From: Owenia fusiformis
Taxonomy: Eukaryota > Annelida > Polychaeta > Sabellida > Oweniidae
NCBI GenBank assembly: GCA_903813345.2
Contig: CAIIXF020000001.1
Location: 10,393,598-10,457,597, forward strand
Direction of reading: 5' to 3'
DNA length: 64,000 nt
In this document: positions 11,201-26,200 of the stretch, in pieces
Layout: each line of letters begins with the position of its first letter
Position numbering within the stretch: position 1 is the stretch's first letter
Notes under the pieces: model-generated
Database searches by the model: none
Seen by the model: the letters and a program-made list of their open reading frames with translations, nothing else
Told to the model about the DNA's origin: nothing
Made by a program: the position numbers and the translations under genes

Positions 11201-14200
11201 TCAACTTGCTTCACATTGACTAAATTTTTTTTCAAAATCATCTACATGTTCTCAGAAATTCAAATCTGACTTTAGATTTGACATTTGACCTTCAAATCTG
11301 ACTTTAGATTTGACATTTGACCTTCAATGACCTTCTCAAGGTCAAAAAAGGTCAAAAAGGTCTGTTTTCAACTTGCTTCAAATTGACTAAAAAATTTTTT
11401 CAAAATCATCTACGTGTTCTCAGAAATTCAAATCTGACTTAAGATTTGACATTTGACCTTCAATGACCTTCTCAAGGTCAAAAAAGGTCAAAAAGGTCTG
11501 TTTTCAACTTGCTTCAAATTGACTAAAAAAGATTTTCAAACTCATCTACGTGTTCTCAGAAATTCAAATCTGACTTTAGATTTGACTAAAGATTTGACAT
11601 TTGACCTTCAATGACCTTCTCAAAGTCAAAAAAGGTCAAAAAGGTCTTTTTTCAACTTGCTTCAAATTGACTAAATTTTTTTTTCAAAATCATCTACATG
11701 TTCTCAGAAATTCAAATCTGACTTTAGATTTGACATTTGACCTTCAATGACCTTCTCAAGGTCAAAAAAGGTCAAAAAAGTCTGTTTTCAATTTGCTTCA
11801 AATTGACTAAATTTTTTTTCAAAATCATCTACGTGTTCTCAGAAATTCAAATCTGACTTAAGATTTGACATTTGACCTTCAATGACCTTCTCAAGGTCAA
11901 AAAAGGTCAAAAAGGTCTGTTTTCAACTTGCTTCAAATTGACTAAAAAAATTTTTCAAAATCATCTACTTGTTCTCAGAAATTCAAATCTGACTTTAGAT
12001 TTGACTTAAGATTTGACATTTGACCTTCAATGACCATCTCAAAGTCAAAAAAGGACAAAAAGGTCTTTTTTCAACTTGCTTCAAATTGACTAAAATTTTT
12101 TTTCAAAATCATCTACATGTTCTCAGAAATTCAAATCTGACTTAAGATCTGACATTTGACCTTCAATGACCTTCTCAAAGTCAAAAAAGGTCAAAAAGGT
12201 CTTTTTTCAACTTGCTTCAAATTGACAATTTTTTTTTTTCAAAATCATCTACATGTTCTCAGAAATTCAAATCTGACTTTAGATTTGACATTTGACCTTC
12301 AATGTCCTTCTCAATGTCAAAAAAGGTCAAAAAAGGTATTTTTTCATCTTGCTTCAAATTGACTAAATTTTTTTTCAAAATCATCTACATGTTCTCAGAA
12401 ATTCAAATATGACTCTAGATTTGACTTTAGATTTGACATTTGACCTTCAATGACCTCCTCAAGGTCAAAAAAGGTCAAAAAGGTCTTTTTTCAACTTGCT
12501 TCAAATTGACTAATTTTTTTTTTCAAAATCATCTATATGTTCTCAGAAATTCAAATCTGACTTTAGATTTGACATTTGACCTTTAATGACCTTCTCAAGG
12601 TCAAAAAAGGTCTGTTTTCAACTTGCTTCAAATTGACAAATTTTTTTTCAGAAGTTCAAATTTGACTTTACAAGTTCTCAGAAATTCAAACCTGACTTAA
12701 GTTTGAACTCATAATATTGTGAGCAACTAGGTGGTGACATTTTGTCATGTTAATGCCTTGTTTAAGATTGGCAACACCCACTTTTATCTAAATTGTCCTT
12801 ATTTTACCAGAAGTGGTGACATATTGTTAAAGTCTCCAACTTTTTGGCATCTGGTGCTCTACAATTGGTCGTTGATATTCGGCAAAATTGGCATCTGAAA
12901 CAAATGGGAAAAAACAAGTGATATGTTGCAGTCAGTGTTACTGCATTTCAATATTACTCAGAATAATGCAAGCTTTTTTTATATCAATTCCACTCAAAAA
13001 ATTTGATGAAGTTTTTCTTTCACCTTTGTTTTCAGAACTTTGCCAGCAGGGCTGTTTTGGAGGCTGTCGGATCCTGTCTGTCAAATAAATATGCTGAAGG
13101 CTACCCAGGTGCTAGGTAAGCATGATATTCACAAGGCTTTACACTAGAGTGTAGGACCTCACCTTATTTGGCCTGCTCTTAGCCTACATGTATTTTGTAT
13201 CAATAAAAAAAGGTGTAACAAGACAGACAAAGTAATCACTTCTCCCAGATTTGCCAAAAACATTTCAACCATACCTATCTTTCTGACAAATTATGAATGG
13301 AGTCCATTTCTAGGGTATGTCTCCTTTTGATGGGATTTGCTACACTTACTGTGACAATGCCATATTTTTAAGTTTTCCCTGTATATCAGTACTTTCATTT
13401 CTTGACACTGAATGGTTGACCTTTGCAAAAATATTGAAAAGGCTTGATTAGTTTATATACAAGTTAAGTAAATAAGTTGTACATTTGTATTTTCAGATAT
13501 TATGGTGGTAATGAGGTCATAGACAAGATTGAGACATTGTGTATTCAGAGGGCTTTGGAAACCTTCAATCTCGATCCAGAGAAATGGGGTGTAAATGTGC
13601 AGCCCTATTCTGGCAGTCCAGCTAACTTTGAGACATATACTGCTTTACTGAACCCACATGATAGGATCATGGGACTTGACCTCCCAGATGGAGGACAGTA
13701 AGTTAACATCTTTGGGGGTATAGAAAACATTTTGCCTAGCCCTGCGGGGTGTATTCGACAATATTACCCCTGCTCTTTGGTGTATATTTCTTAAGTAATA
13801 AGATGCTCTCCTATGTTTACCAAGCTTTTTCTGTATTATAGAAGTAATAATGTATTGTGCAGTGAGATTGGTTGCGTAGAGTCAGAACTTCTAGGATACA
13901 AATTCACTATTAGACCAAGATTAGAAAAGGTTCAGTTGATATCATGTATAACATTATGGAAGAAAATGTCTGGTGATTTGAAAGCTATCCAATCTAGAAA
14001 TCGAGCACATCATACATAGAAGTTAAATTTTAATATCTCTACCAGAGGTTCTAAATCAATACATGTTGTATGCATCAATTCAATCTTATTTCAGTTTAAC
14101 ACATGGCTTTATGACTGATACAAAGAGAGTATCTGCTACTTCCATATACTTCGAATCCATGCCTTACAGACTCAATGTAAGTTCTATGGAAATCACAGAT

Positions 14201-17200
14201 GTTATATTTTTATATGTATGTTCAACGAATTGATCCATACTAATCATGTGGGATACGGTTGTCATGACAATGCCCTGATTTTGATCATTATTGAATAGCC
14301 TTTGGGTAATTCATTCAGATTCCAGGAAAATTTAGCCAGTGAGAAATGTAAATACTTTTCTTGCAAATTATATATTTTTTATCTTAAAGACATGTTCCAG
14401 CCTTCAGTTTGCTATGTTTTCTGTTGCAGCCAAGCACAGGGTACATAGACTATGATAAGATGGAGGAATCCGCTAAACTATTTAGGCCAAAGATGATGAT
14501 AGCTGGTACCAGTGCATACTCAAGACCTTTGGACTATGCAAGGTTCAGGAAAGTAAGTATCTTGTATATCATTTTAGGTAAGGTTCTCAACCAGGTAGAC
14601 CAGGGTCCAGGACTTTTAAAATTGGGACTTACATAATGGGAGCATATTGAAATCAAATGGGCTCTGTAGCCACTTAAAAGAGAGGCTTGCACACACCAGA
14701 AATTCATTTTCTCCCATCTTATAGTGTCTTAGACCATAATTTTCTAAATTGTAATGCTTCTTTCCCAGACAGCTGAGGTGGTAGAGCATTAACCTCAGGT
14801 TCTTTGGTCCTGAATTCAATGGTATCAATACAAGTTCAGATGATTGATATATGGCCACCTTTGGTACCCCTTAAGTGTTCAACTTCTTGAGACTCATTTA
14901 ACATTATGTCAGTTGGTCTTCGGACTCTGAAAAGTGTTCCACTAACGGAGGTGTTCCACTTCTAGAGTTGTTCCACTTTACAGGTTTCACTGTACTTACA
15001 ATATGTGTTTTCCTCAAGGTATGTGATGATATAAAGGCTGTATTACTAGCAGATATGGCACATATATCTGGTCTTGTTGCTGCTGGAGTCATGCCTGGAC
15101 CATTTGAATATGCAGATGTTGTAACCACCACAACCCATAAGTCACTCAGGGGTCCCAGGTACCAGACTTATACAAAATATTGAAAATAAATACTGTGTGT
15201 AACTATAACTGCTGTATATTTGTAATGGGGGTGTGGGTGGATTATCATACCCCTCATATCATATACATCATTGCCTCATAACATGTTGCAGAATTACATG
15301 AATTTTACATTAAGATTGATATTTCACTTGAAAAATGTAATATACCCAAAATGAGGGACAATTTTACAATATGACAATTTTAGTATATACACTGTAATAT
15401 AGTTAAAGGAATATTCCTTGCCAAACCATCTCTCTCCTCATATGGAGGCTATAACTATATATATGCTTGCCATGTTTAGCAAAACACGCAAAAATGTTTT
15501 GATATGGTCAAATTTGATCACTTAGAAATGTGATGCTCAATTCCAGTAAGCTGCCATCTTTTAAAATTTCACATAGGAAGTGATGTCATTGACTCTCAAC
15601 TTTGCATATAGCATTAGGTGAGGAGCTATTAAGAATTACAAAACCAGCTAAATATTCTTTTTCAACTCTGTATCTTATTTAATCCTTCTGAAAATTTCTT
15701 CTTTTATTCTAAGTGGACAAGCCCTGAAAATATTTTTGCACAGAAAGTAGTGATCACTTGTCTAGAAGTGATTTTGTGCTACTTTCCTATACTGTTATGG
15801 GCAAGGTTATAGAAGTTGAGAGTTGATGACATCACTTCCTGCAAGAAATATTAAAAGATGGCAGCTCACTGGAAATAAGCACTAGATTTTTAAATGATCA
15901 ATATTGACCATATTAAAACATTTTCCCATGTTTTGCTAAATATGGAAACTATATATATGATTATAGCTACCATATCAAGAGAGAAAGGGTCTGGCAAGGA
16001 ATATTCCTTTAAGTATGATCCGAATGAAATATGATTTCAGAAAAATCCTCATTATTTTATTTTCAGGTCAGGGATGATCTTCTTCAGAAAAGGAGTGAAG
16101 GAGATCAATAAGAAGACTGGGAAGGAAGTTATGTATGATTATGAGAAGAGAATCAACAATGCTGTATTTCCAGCTCTACAAGGTGGGCCACATGAGAACC
16201 AGATAGGTGCCTTGGCTGTTGCACTTAGACAGGTAAATAAAAATGGATTATATGTTTTTTTCAATATACAATTTCAGTAAATACAAAATTGATAAAAATG
16301 TCTGCATTTTCAATCAGATTGATTTGAAATTTTCAGTTTTTGGACATTCAGGATGAAAATCTAGATCCTATTGATATGGACAAGTTGCACAGATTTGTCT
16401 CATAAATACACCCACTTTGAGCAGAGTTGACCAGTTATGCTTATTGTATCAGTAAAAGCCAGTAAAACGGCTGTTAACAGTTCATTAGGGTGGAATCGGA
16501 GATAGATAGTTTGACCCAACCCCATATCTCTCCAAAATAAATAGTCAATGAATTAAACATGTTGCACAACATATGATTGCAGGCAAAAAGTCCTGAGTTC
16601 AAGGAGTACCAGTTGCAGGTTTTGAAGAATGCTGATGTTCTCGCCAAGGCACTTGTCAGTAAAGGCTACAGTATTGTCTCAGGTAAAGGAAAAATGTGCC
16701 CCATAATAAATGAACTGTTCAACATTAAGTCTTGTTTCAATATTTTCATACAAACCAATAAGTAAAATTGATTGGGTGAAACTTTCTTGTTCTACAATAT
16801 AAATTTTAAATGAACAAAAGCTTATTAAACCCCCTAATCATATGGATTAATGTATTGACATTGATTCCAATTGAACATGCTGTAGCAATTATATATATGT
16901 ATTATACATTATGTTCTGTGGCTTTTTAGGGGGTACACAAAACCATCTTTGTCTGCTTGATCTCAGACCTCAAGGAACAGATGGTGCAAGAATGGAAAGA
17001 ATGTGTGAACTTTGCTCAATCACAGTCAACAAAAACACTTGTCCTGGTGACAAAAGTGCAATGAAGCCAGGAGGCCTGCGATTAGGTAAATATATTCTGT
17101 ATTTCCTTTATTCAAAGCCTCTGAGCCAGTTTGGGTCTGGATTGGCTTATTATCAGCTCACAGTCACCATTTTAGTGTCAATTTTACAGTATTTTAGGAA

Positions 17201-20200
17201 CAACATATAAAACTGTAATATTATATTAATATGACATTGTTTTTAAATGCAAAAAGTTATATATAGATTAAGTTGAAAATCTGAAAATTGTGTCCATCTT
17301 AAAAAATGGTGGTTGTTACATCCTATTTTATGATTTTTGCTTTAACTGGAAAGGAGTGGTGCAATTTTATTCATATTTGATATGTGAATACTCATAAGCA
17401 TGGCACATTGTCTTATGACACTTTGACTAGTAGGTGGGCCATTTTGAAAAAAATTACCTTTTTTACTTTGACTCACAAACTACAGTAGAACCTGCTAAGT
17501 GGAACATCTCCGTAAGTGGAACACCTCGCAAGTGGAACGCTTTTTCAAAGTCCCGTTTTAAAAACCCATTGACTTAATGTTAATTGAACCTCTGTAAGTG
17601 GAACACCTCCAAACTTGAACAGTGAACACCCCATATTGAAAAATTAACCTGCTAAGTGGAACAGTCAATTTTCCATAAATTTCAATAGTGATACTTATGT
17701 AAACAAAATTAACCTCCAACAGTGATACCTGGGTATGAAAACAGGTAATAACGTGATAATTGGCAAATTAGGATTTTAATGGATTAGCATTAGCATATGG
17801 TCAATTGGATTAACCTCCTGTAGAGATCAACATGTGATGCTACCACTAATTAATTTGATAATTAGCAAATTTTAATTTCATAAGATTATCATTCAGCAAA
17901 TTGGATTAAGAGATTGACATGTGATGCTCTTGCCTCTTAGACTCTTGCTGTTTGTTTCATACTTAATAAGTAAGCTTAAGAATGTCAGTTAAAAAAACAA
18001 ATGAATTATTAGCATTAGGAACAAGTCTTTAAAACTTAATTGCCTTATCTTAGTGTCTGAGACTGGCAGAATGAGGAGGATTGAGAATGTCAGAAAACAT
18101 TTTTGGTAGAATGAGGAGGATTAAGAATGTCAGATACCTTTTTGAGTAAAACAAATGGATAATTAAGGCTTTATAGCTGCCCTGCAATGATCGGAGAATC
18201 TTATATTCAGTGATAGATATCAACTCTATATTTAATCCTGTATGTTCGTTAAATCCCCGCGAGCCCAAAACCTCCGTAAGTGGAACACCTCCTAAGTGGA
18301 ACGCTTTTTGGCAGAACGGAGGGTGTTCCATTTACACAGGTTCTACTGTACACTTTTCCCATGACAATTTGAAAAAATTATTGAGGGATTTTGTAAAAAT
18401 GGCAGCCAATTGGCTGTTAGATGGAAATTGCTTTGGCTTGGCATTGTTGTTATCTTGTTAACATTTTGTACCAGTTTTGAGATATAAGAGCTCAAAAACT
18501 GAAAAAATCAAGTTTCCAAATATTTCAAGGTCAAATTTCAACTTGCTTCAAATTGCAATCTGATTGCTTGCAATCTTGATTTCTAGTTATCACTCATTAT
18601 CTGTTTTTGTTGGCAGTCAGGGATCTGTAACATTTGATACAATTTTGGAACCATTTGCAGGTGGTGGCATTTTGTCATGTTATTAATTTATTGATACATG
18701 TCATAATTTAGTATTTGTAATCTACTTCAAAGAGGTGTCCGTTCATATCCCCTACTAGAAGATTGCCCTGATGACCTATAGTCACTGCCATAGGTCCAGC
18801 CAGTCCATCACCCCTAGTGAGGAGATGTTGTAAGAAGTTCCCATCTGAGCTGATTAAACTGACTCTATGATTCCAATAGTCAGCTACTATGATGTGCTCC
18901 CCATCAGAACACACTCCATGTGGAGAGTGTAACTGTCCTTCTTCTGATCCAATAGTACCATACTGCAGCAGCTTCTTACCCTGTCTGCTCACCACTGTGA
19001 TACAGTCTCTACCCATATCGGACACAATCACATTGTTGTTGTTACTTACTGCAATGTAATGAGGCCAATCAAACAATTCTGTATCTGATGTTGTATGCAG
19101 CTTTTCGCCAGTTTGATAGTTTATGTGTGATATAGTCTTAGTATATGTGTCGCTAACAACTAACTCACCATCACTATTACATGCAATACCACTTAGATTA
19201 GTGAATGGTGTGGTGATGTCTTTGATGTGCTGACCATCTTGAGCGTAGATGCAAATAACTCCATTACCATCACCATCACCATCGTCACTACCACTTATAA
19301 ATGCTAGACAGTTATCAGGTGTAAGTGTGACACATCTCATAGCCTTCTCTATTGTCTTGATCAGATGCAAGTCAAATTTGATTTGTACACATTTCTCTCT
19401 TACAAATACTAACCACCGTGCATCTACAGCTACTACATCATGAATGTAATTTAACAAATAAGATGCTTTAGATTGTTTTAAACTAGTCTTCCTGAATTTT
19501 GGTTTTTTTACGTTCAATGACACAGGAATCCTCTGTGTAGAATAAGAACCAGTAGAAACCTGACCAACCATTCTACTCTTGTTATATCCTGTATCCTGGT
19601 GACTTGTGACATTTTGGTGATCTCCCATCTTTGAATATCTTGTTGCAGATTGACTTTCAGTGTCGCTCTGACCAAGAAATGTGGGCTTGATTCTCTCAAC
19701 TTCTTTAGTTAGAGCTGATCTGTGTTCATGAGCATCATCAGTAATTGGGGTCAAGATATTAGATTGATTTAGAACATTGATGTCACCCTGGGGACTCTCA
19801 GTACTGAATGGGCTTTGGACACTCATTTCACTAAGTGCACTTGGTGGATTTCCATAATTCAATCGGCTTTGAACACTCATAGCACCCTCAACACTTGGCG
19901 GGTTTCCATATCCTATTATCCAAAATTCATTTTGTCTTTCAGGAAATCCTAGAGAAATAGATCAAGAGGATGGTGTAAATAAAGAAGGTTGAGCAATATA
20001 TGGTGTTTTGCTTTGTAACACATTCTACGTTTTGATTATAGTGAGTTTGGGTTTAAGGTACATAGAAAAAATAAATGTGAAGGATGGTCAAAACTGTTAG
20101 CTATAATAAGTGTTCTATATCTGTTGATTCTGAATTGTATCATATTTTTATTTATAATCAATGATAGTGGAAAACTGATAAACAGCATAATTTGAAAAGT

Positions 20201-23200
20201 TATTATTATTTATCAAATATTATTATTATTTATTTAAAAGATTCATAAAAAGTGTTTTTTGAAAATAATGTATAATGTGTTTTACAACACATAGTGCTGT
20301 ATTTGATCATCTAAATTGTATAACTTTTGATGTTAAATGGCAGGAAATTCAAATATGTAAAAAAATTAAAAAACAAGAGGAACAACCTTTTTTTCTAAAG
20401 TCAACTTTTTTGAAGAAATGACTCACAATAATATTTGGATGCTTAATAAACAATAATGTCAAACTTGGCGTGGGGCCTTTAAGGCTAAGAATCTTATTTT
20501 TTATACCCAGTGGAAAACATTTTTTGACTTGTATACTCAGAATTTAATTATTATATAAGCCAATGCGTAAAATATAATATAAGGTATGTGATCATTTTGG
20601 ATGTTTCTGGCTAAGAGGCTTTTTCTTAGGAGGTAGTATGATGTAAGCACTGATTATCTACCTACCTAGTTTAGTCTTGACATACTCCTCCACTTTTCTA
20701 GCAAGATCTTGTCTTTTTGCTTCCCTCAAGGCTTTCCATAACATCTCTGCCAGTGGTGCACCAGGTTGTTGCTTCTTCTTCCACTTTGTGAGCATTTCAT
20801 AGCCCCATGTACTGGCATCCAGTTGATGTGTCTTTTGGACACTGACCAGTTCATCATCTGTGAAACCAAGGTGGATCCCAATTGATTTAAACTGCTTTCC
20901 CATCTGTTGACCAATTTCTAGAAGTAGGGCAGTGTGGTACCTATCTGCAATAAAAGTGTTTTTGTCACACAGTGTTTTGGACTTCATGAAAAAGAATAAG
21001 GCTGATACTAAGATAAACTGATGTAATACATTTCAGGTATAGCTGGTTTCCAAAAGTCAACAGTTGTTGATAACTTTGTAAAAGGGGGGGGGGGGCAATT
21101 GGTGATTTGAAAGTGAGAGAATTTTTATCCCCCGAAACATTTAAATAGAGGTTATATCATCTTGGATGAATACAGAATACTCTAATTAAAAAAGGAAATT
21201 ATCCTATATCAAGAGACAATAGAACTGAGTGATGTAAAAAGGTAAAAAAGAAATGAAATCTTCAGTACTGTCTCACTTGTATTAGACTGTTCACATTCTG
21301 TCACCATCCCAGCTAGGTCATTTCTATTTGCTTTTTCTAGTGCTTTGCATAATTTCTCTGCCAGTGGTGCATCAGATTCTTGCTCCTTCTTCCACTTTGT
21401 GAGCATTTCATAGCCCCATGTACTGGCATCCAGTTGATGTGTCTTTTGGATGTTCTTCAGTTCATCATCTGTGAAACTAAGGTGGAGCCCAATTGCAGTA
21501 AACTCGTTTCCCATTTGTGGACCAATTTTCAGAAACAAATGTGTATAATACTCATCGGTATCTATCTGGTCACCAGTTCTTACATCACTTTCCATTGTAA
21601 GAGATCTTTTTGCTTGTCTAGTTTATGTTGTACATTGTCGAGCCACTTCAGTAATAGAATATGTTACTCCATCTCATTGATTGAGTGATTACTTTATTGG
21701 TATAGTCCTCACCATCATGTTAATTCTGTCAAGAGAATGGTCATATTTGTTATCTTAATTGCATAGATGTTACTGTTCATATTTTTACTTACTAAGTATG
21801 CATCTCAAATCAAAAGAAATTAATGATACTGACAGTACCTCAGAGAGTAAATGACAGCCATCACACTGTATGAAAATTAGCGTAACCCAGCAAAGTGAGC
21901 AATTTGGATGGAATTCAGAGAGAGATTCAGTAAAGGATTGGTATCGATATGGAGAATTAAATTCAACAAAGTTTTTCTCTTAAACCAATTATTGAAAACA
22001 TTCTGTAAAAAACATGGTCCTTTATGTAATGTTGATTGATTGACAACAATTTAATGCGAAAATAATTTATATATATTTTATATAACTGTTTTTGTTAACA
22101 TTGTTTGTTTTTAGTGCAATTTATTGTTTTTTGTTCCTTTTTACCATTTCTTGAGAATGAAATAAAATATCTTTCCGAAGCTTGATAGGACAAAATAGCA
22201 TATACAACATTTTCTTAGACTTCCCAAAATTATAGTTGTACAAAGGAAATTTTGGTTGATTTAACAAAAAGTATTCAAAAAATTAAAACAAAAACCAACG
22301 AAATAGATAAAAACTAAGATAAACCTTTAATTTCATTAACGAGATACTTTTTTTAAATCAACCAAACTTTCCTTTGTATAATTACAAAATTGAGAGACAT
22401 AAACATGTTGTGTTTATGTCATTTTGTTTCAAGGAGGTTTGGATAGATGTTTCATTTCATTTTGAACATATGAACAATATAGAGAACAATATAGAGAAAA
22501 GTATATATATCTACAGGGTGTCAAATAAGTCTGTTCTCCCCCCTTAACTTTTTTATCTTTAAATTTATCATACTTTCCCATATATCATTTTGAAGCTCAT
22601 TGAAAATGCTGATCACCCTCAAAAAATCAAACATAAACTCCTCCTAATAAAATTGCTACAATGTTTCTTGTAAGGTTGTAGTTGACCTTTGATTACGTCA
22701 AAACAAGTAAAATTACCAGGTAATAGTGAATGAAAAGTGAAAAGTTGATACTGCAGTGACAATGCCAACATTGGGTGATTTCGATGTTTCCCAATATCGT
22801 TACAGAGTAAAATTTGTTACATTCAGGGGAGCCTTTGAAGCAGGGGAATCTTTCATCACAAAATAGTTGATAACACCTAGAATCAAACGTTCTGAATGAT
22901 TTATACGGGATCTTATCCTCGTAGAACTGAGGCCATCTGGGCTGCTGGGGGAGACATGAAGACTATTAAAAAAGTGAAATATGGACATTACTAAAAATAC
23001 TCTAAAAAATTTGGAATTTAACCAATCACTCTGAGATTTGGTGTGTGATCAGCAAATTAAATTCCCTTTAAGATGATATATACCAACCCTATGTTATCTC
23101 TGAATTAAAAAAGTTAAGGGGGGAGAACAGACTTATTTGACACCCTGTATTTCAAATTATATTGTTACCATTCAAAAGATGGCCATTAAATTGACAATGT

Positions 23201-26200
23201 GTAAAATTTTCAGAATGTTTTGATGACTGGTTTAAGAGAAACGTGTGTTCAAAAAGTTCGCCATATCGATACCCATCCTTTAAATATTTTTGTAATATAT
23301 GAATTTTCACAAAATTATCCAAATACTGAAGTACAAATGAGGTCATTCGAGACCAAAATCAAGCCAATCATATTAGTATTAAGTATTTTCCTAGTTAATC
23401 ATGATAAATATTCAAATGTAAATCATTAGACCCATTAAATTATAAATTGTAGTAACCATAGCAGCTGAACTATGTGAGCTGAAAATAACAGAATTTAAGA
23501 CATACCGTATTTGCTAATTTTTAGACAGTTTTTTTTCCTTTGACTGAACAATGTGTGCTAAAAAAATTTAAACACAGAAGAACATTCGTAATGTTTTTGA
23601 AAAGCAGCTATACGGTTCAAAGTCAAACATTTTCAAGTACACATTATTTACGAGTTTTGTTAAAAATTAAACCTACACACATTATGCTTAACATGGATGA
23701 AACCCCCACACAAAATTGGTTGTTGTCCTGTTCGAGGGATATAGAGAACATCTCTGTCCATCCGTCCATTCCGTCAACATTGGCTGCACAAATTAAAATT
23801 GCTATTCGTATTGAGTCATATTCACAATATTCACATTGATTTTTTTTGTATATCCATTGTGTCTATTTGACCTGTCAATGCCATTTCCAAAGATAGCCCG
23901 GTTTCCAAGAAATTGCCAATTTTGAGTAACTAACTCAGTAACTTAGTACCTACTGAAGTTTAAGTCTGACTAACTTAAGGACTTAGCTTGTATTCGCGAA
24001 TGCAAATGACGGCTACCAGCTATCGGGTTGATTGCAATTTGAGGGAAAACTCATTTAAATATGAATAGTACCTGCCTTGCTTCCCGTTAGCTACCATCTC
24101 TCACTTTACACCCGGTCGCTGGCCTAAATAACGGGTTAATTTGCCTATTTAGCAGCATGTAACAATGACCTGTGTTCTGTTTGCCAATTCGACAGTTTTA
24201 TTATAATCGGTCATTTCATCCACAACATCCGCAACTGACGGGTTGTTTGTAATTACAACTTCAAAATGACGGTTTAATCTTTGAAAATTAATAGGTTACT
24301 AGTAATCCGGTAGCTGCTAGCCGCTATTTGCATTCGCGAATGCAAGCTAAGTAACTAATAGTTTTTTTCTGGATAAAGTTAATCATTTCCAAACATTATC
24401 CGGTTACAATTCACTGTGTGAGCACAGGGCTATGGGTCCTTTATATCAGCATGTATTTGGAATACTAATCTAGTATCATGAAAACTGGTCTATAATTCAA
24501 TTTTCATCAATAGTACAGTCACAATGAAGCACCTGTGAAAAATATTAACGTGATCAGGGAATGGCACAGAGGTAGCAATTCGCTTATTCTGAAAAGATTG
24601 CCAGTTTGTATATCCAATTATAGATAATTATAGTGCTCTTTTTCTCATTGTAACAACATTTCGTCCCATTATTTCCACATTGTTACAATTGCATTTTTGC
24701 TGATATTGAGAAATCAGAGGTTGAAGTTTGGGTCATCATAACTTTTGAGTCAGAATTTTTTAAAAAATTATTTTTTGGTGGTAATCATGTGTATATGTAG
24801 GCCTTGCAGAGCAAAAATCACTGATTAACAATAAATAAAACACATCTTTTTTATGGTTTCTTGTTTTTGAAATATCAAAATAATCCTGAAAACGGAATTT
24901 TTATTCACTTCCATTTTATTATTGTCTCATATACCATTATTCTGCCCATCTAATTATAAAGAATATGACTTGTGTTCCATTTTGACTGACAGGTACAGGA
25001 CTGGATAATCTTGTTTTTTTTTGCTTGAATGCTGATTTTCAAAATGGCCGCTCATTTAAAAATGGCGGCCATTTTATTGCCGATTTTACAGTAATTTAGG
25101 TGCAATATGTAAAACTGTATTAGCAATATGCTTTAAATGTAAAAAAATTATTCTGGGTAAATTTTAAGGTGGCCATTTTGGATTTTCCGTCCTCAAATTG
25201 TGTCGGTAAAGTCTTGTCTACTCATTTTCAGGATAACCATTTGACGGGATCACCCATTGGTGGGGACGTTTTGTACACATTTGTGTTCTTGTTTTAACCT
25301 TTCTTTTGAAACAGGGCTTTTATCGGTTAGCCAACGGCAAGGGGTCATCTGCATGATAGAAAAATAGAAAAAAGACATATCGCTGATAAAAAATTGGAGC
25401 CCCATCTCCCTTTTTCTGTCGCTGGCAAGTGAAATCGGTTTCAAGAGTTTTAGATTTAAAAAGTTATGACAACCTTTATCATTTTTTCACGTTTTTGTAA
25501 ATGTAAACAAAGGAGGTTGGGACCCTAAGGCTTTTTCATTATTCTATCGACAGAGATGTGTTTGGTGTCTATAGAGAGTAGAATCAATTCCCTAGAGCAT
25601 GTGCTATACAGTATCGCCGTGCGAACTTGCTGTGCCGTAGGACATAGTCACCATTTTTCATGAAATGGTATGATTTATTCCGTATTAATGTCAACAAAAC
25701 CATTAATACGGAACGGTGTAAACAGGACCGTGATATGCACTCTCCATTGGGATCTCCCCAGGAGAAAAAAATAATTCATCTGACCTATATTCAGCACTGT
25801 ATTGATGTATAGGCCACTTATTAGGGTCATTATTCAATCATTTTTTTTTATTTTATTTTTTTATCAATTCATTTATTAATTCTTCATACATAACACAGCA
25901 AATCCTACAAAGAAAAGCTAGACAAGGCAGGAGGATCTTTTGATATGCAATCTATGTAAATAATTATGTTGAATTATATAGAAATAAATAACAATAACCT
26001 ATAAAAAAAAAATATGCCTAAAATGAGAATTGTTGAATGAAGTTGATTTGAATCAATTACTCAACACCACTGGATTTCCAGATGATAGAGTCCTATATGA
26101 TTGTCACAGTCTCAAAAACCTAGTCATTTAAACAAAAATCATTTGCATCCCTTAATTCATATTGCTTGTTTCTTGTCATGAATTTGAAGTTTTGGCACAT

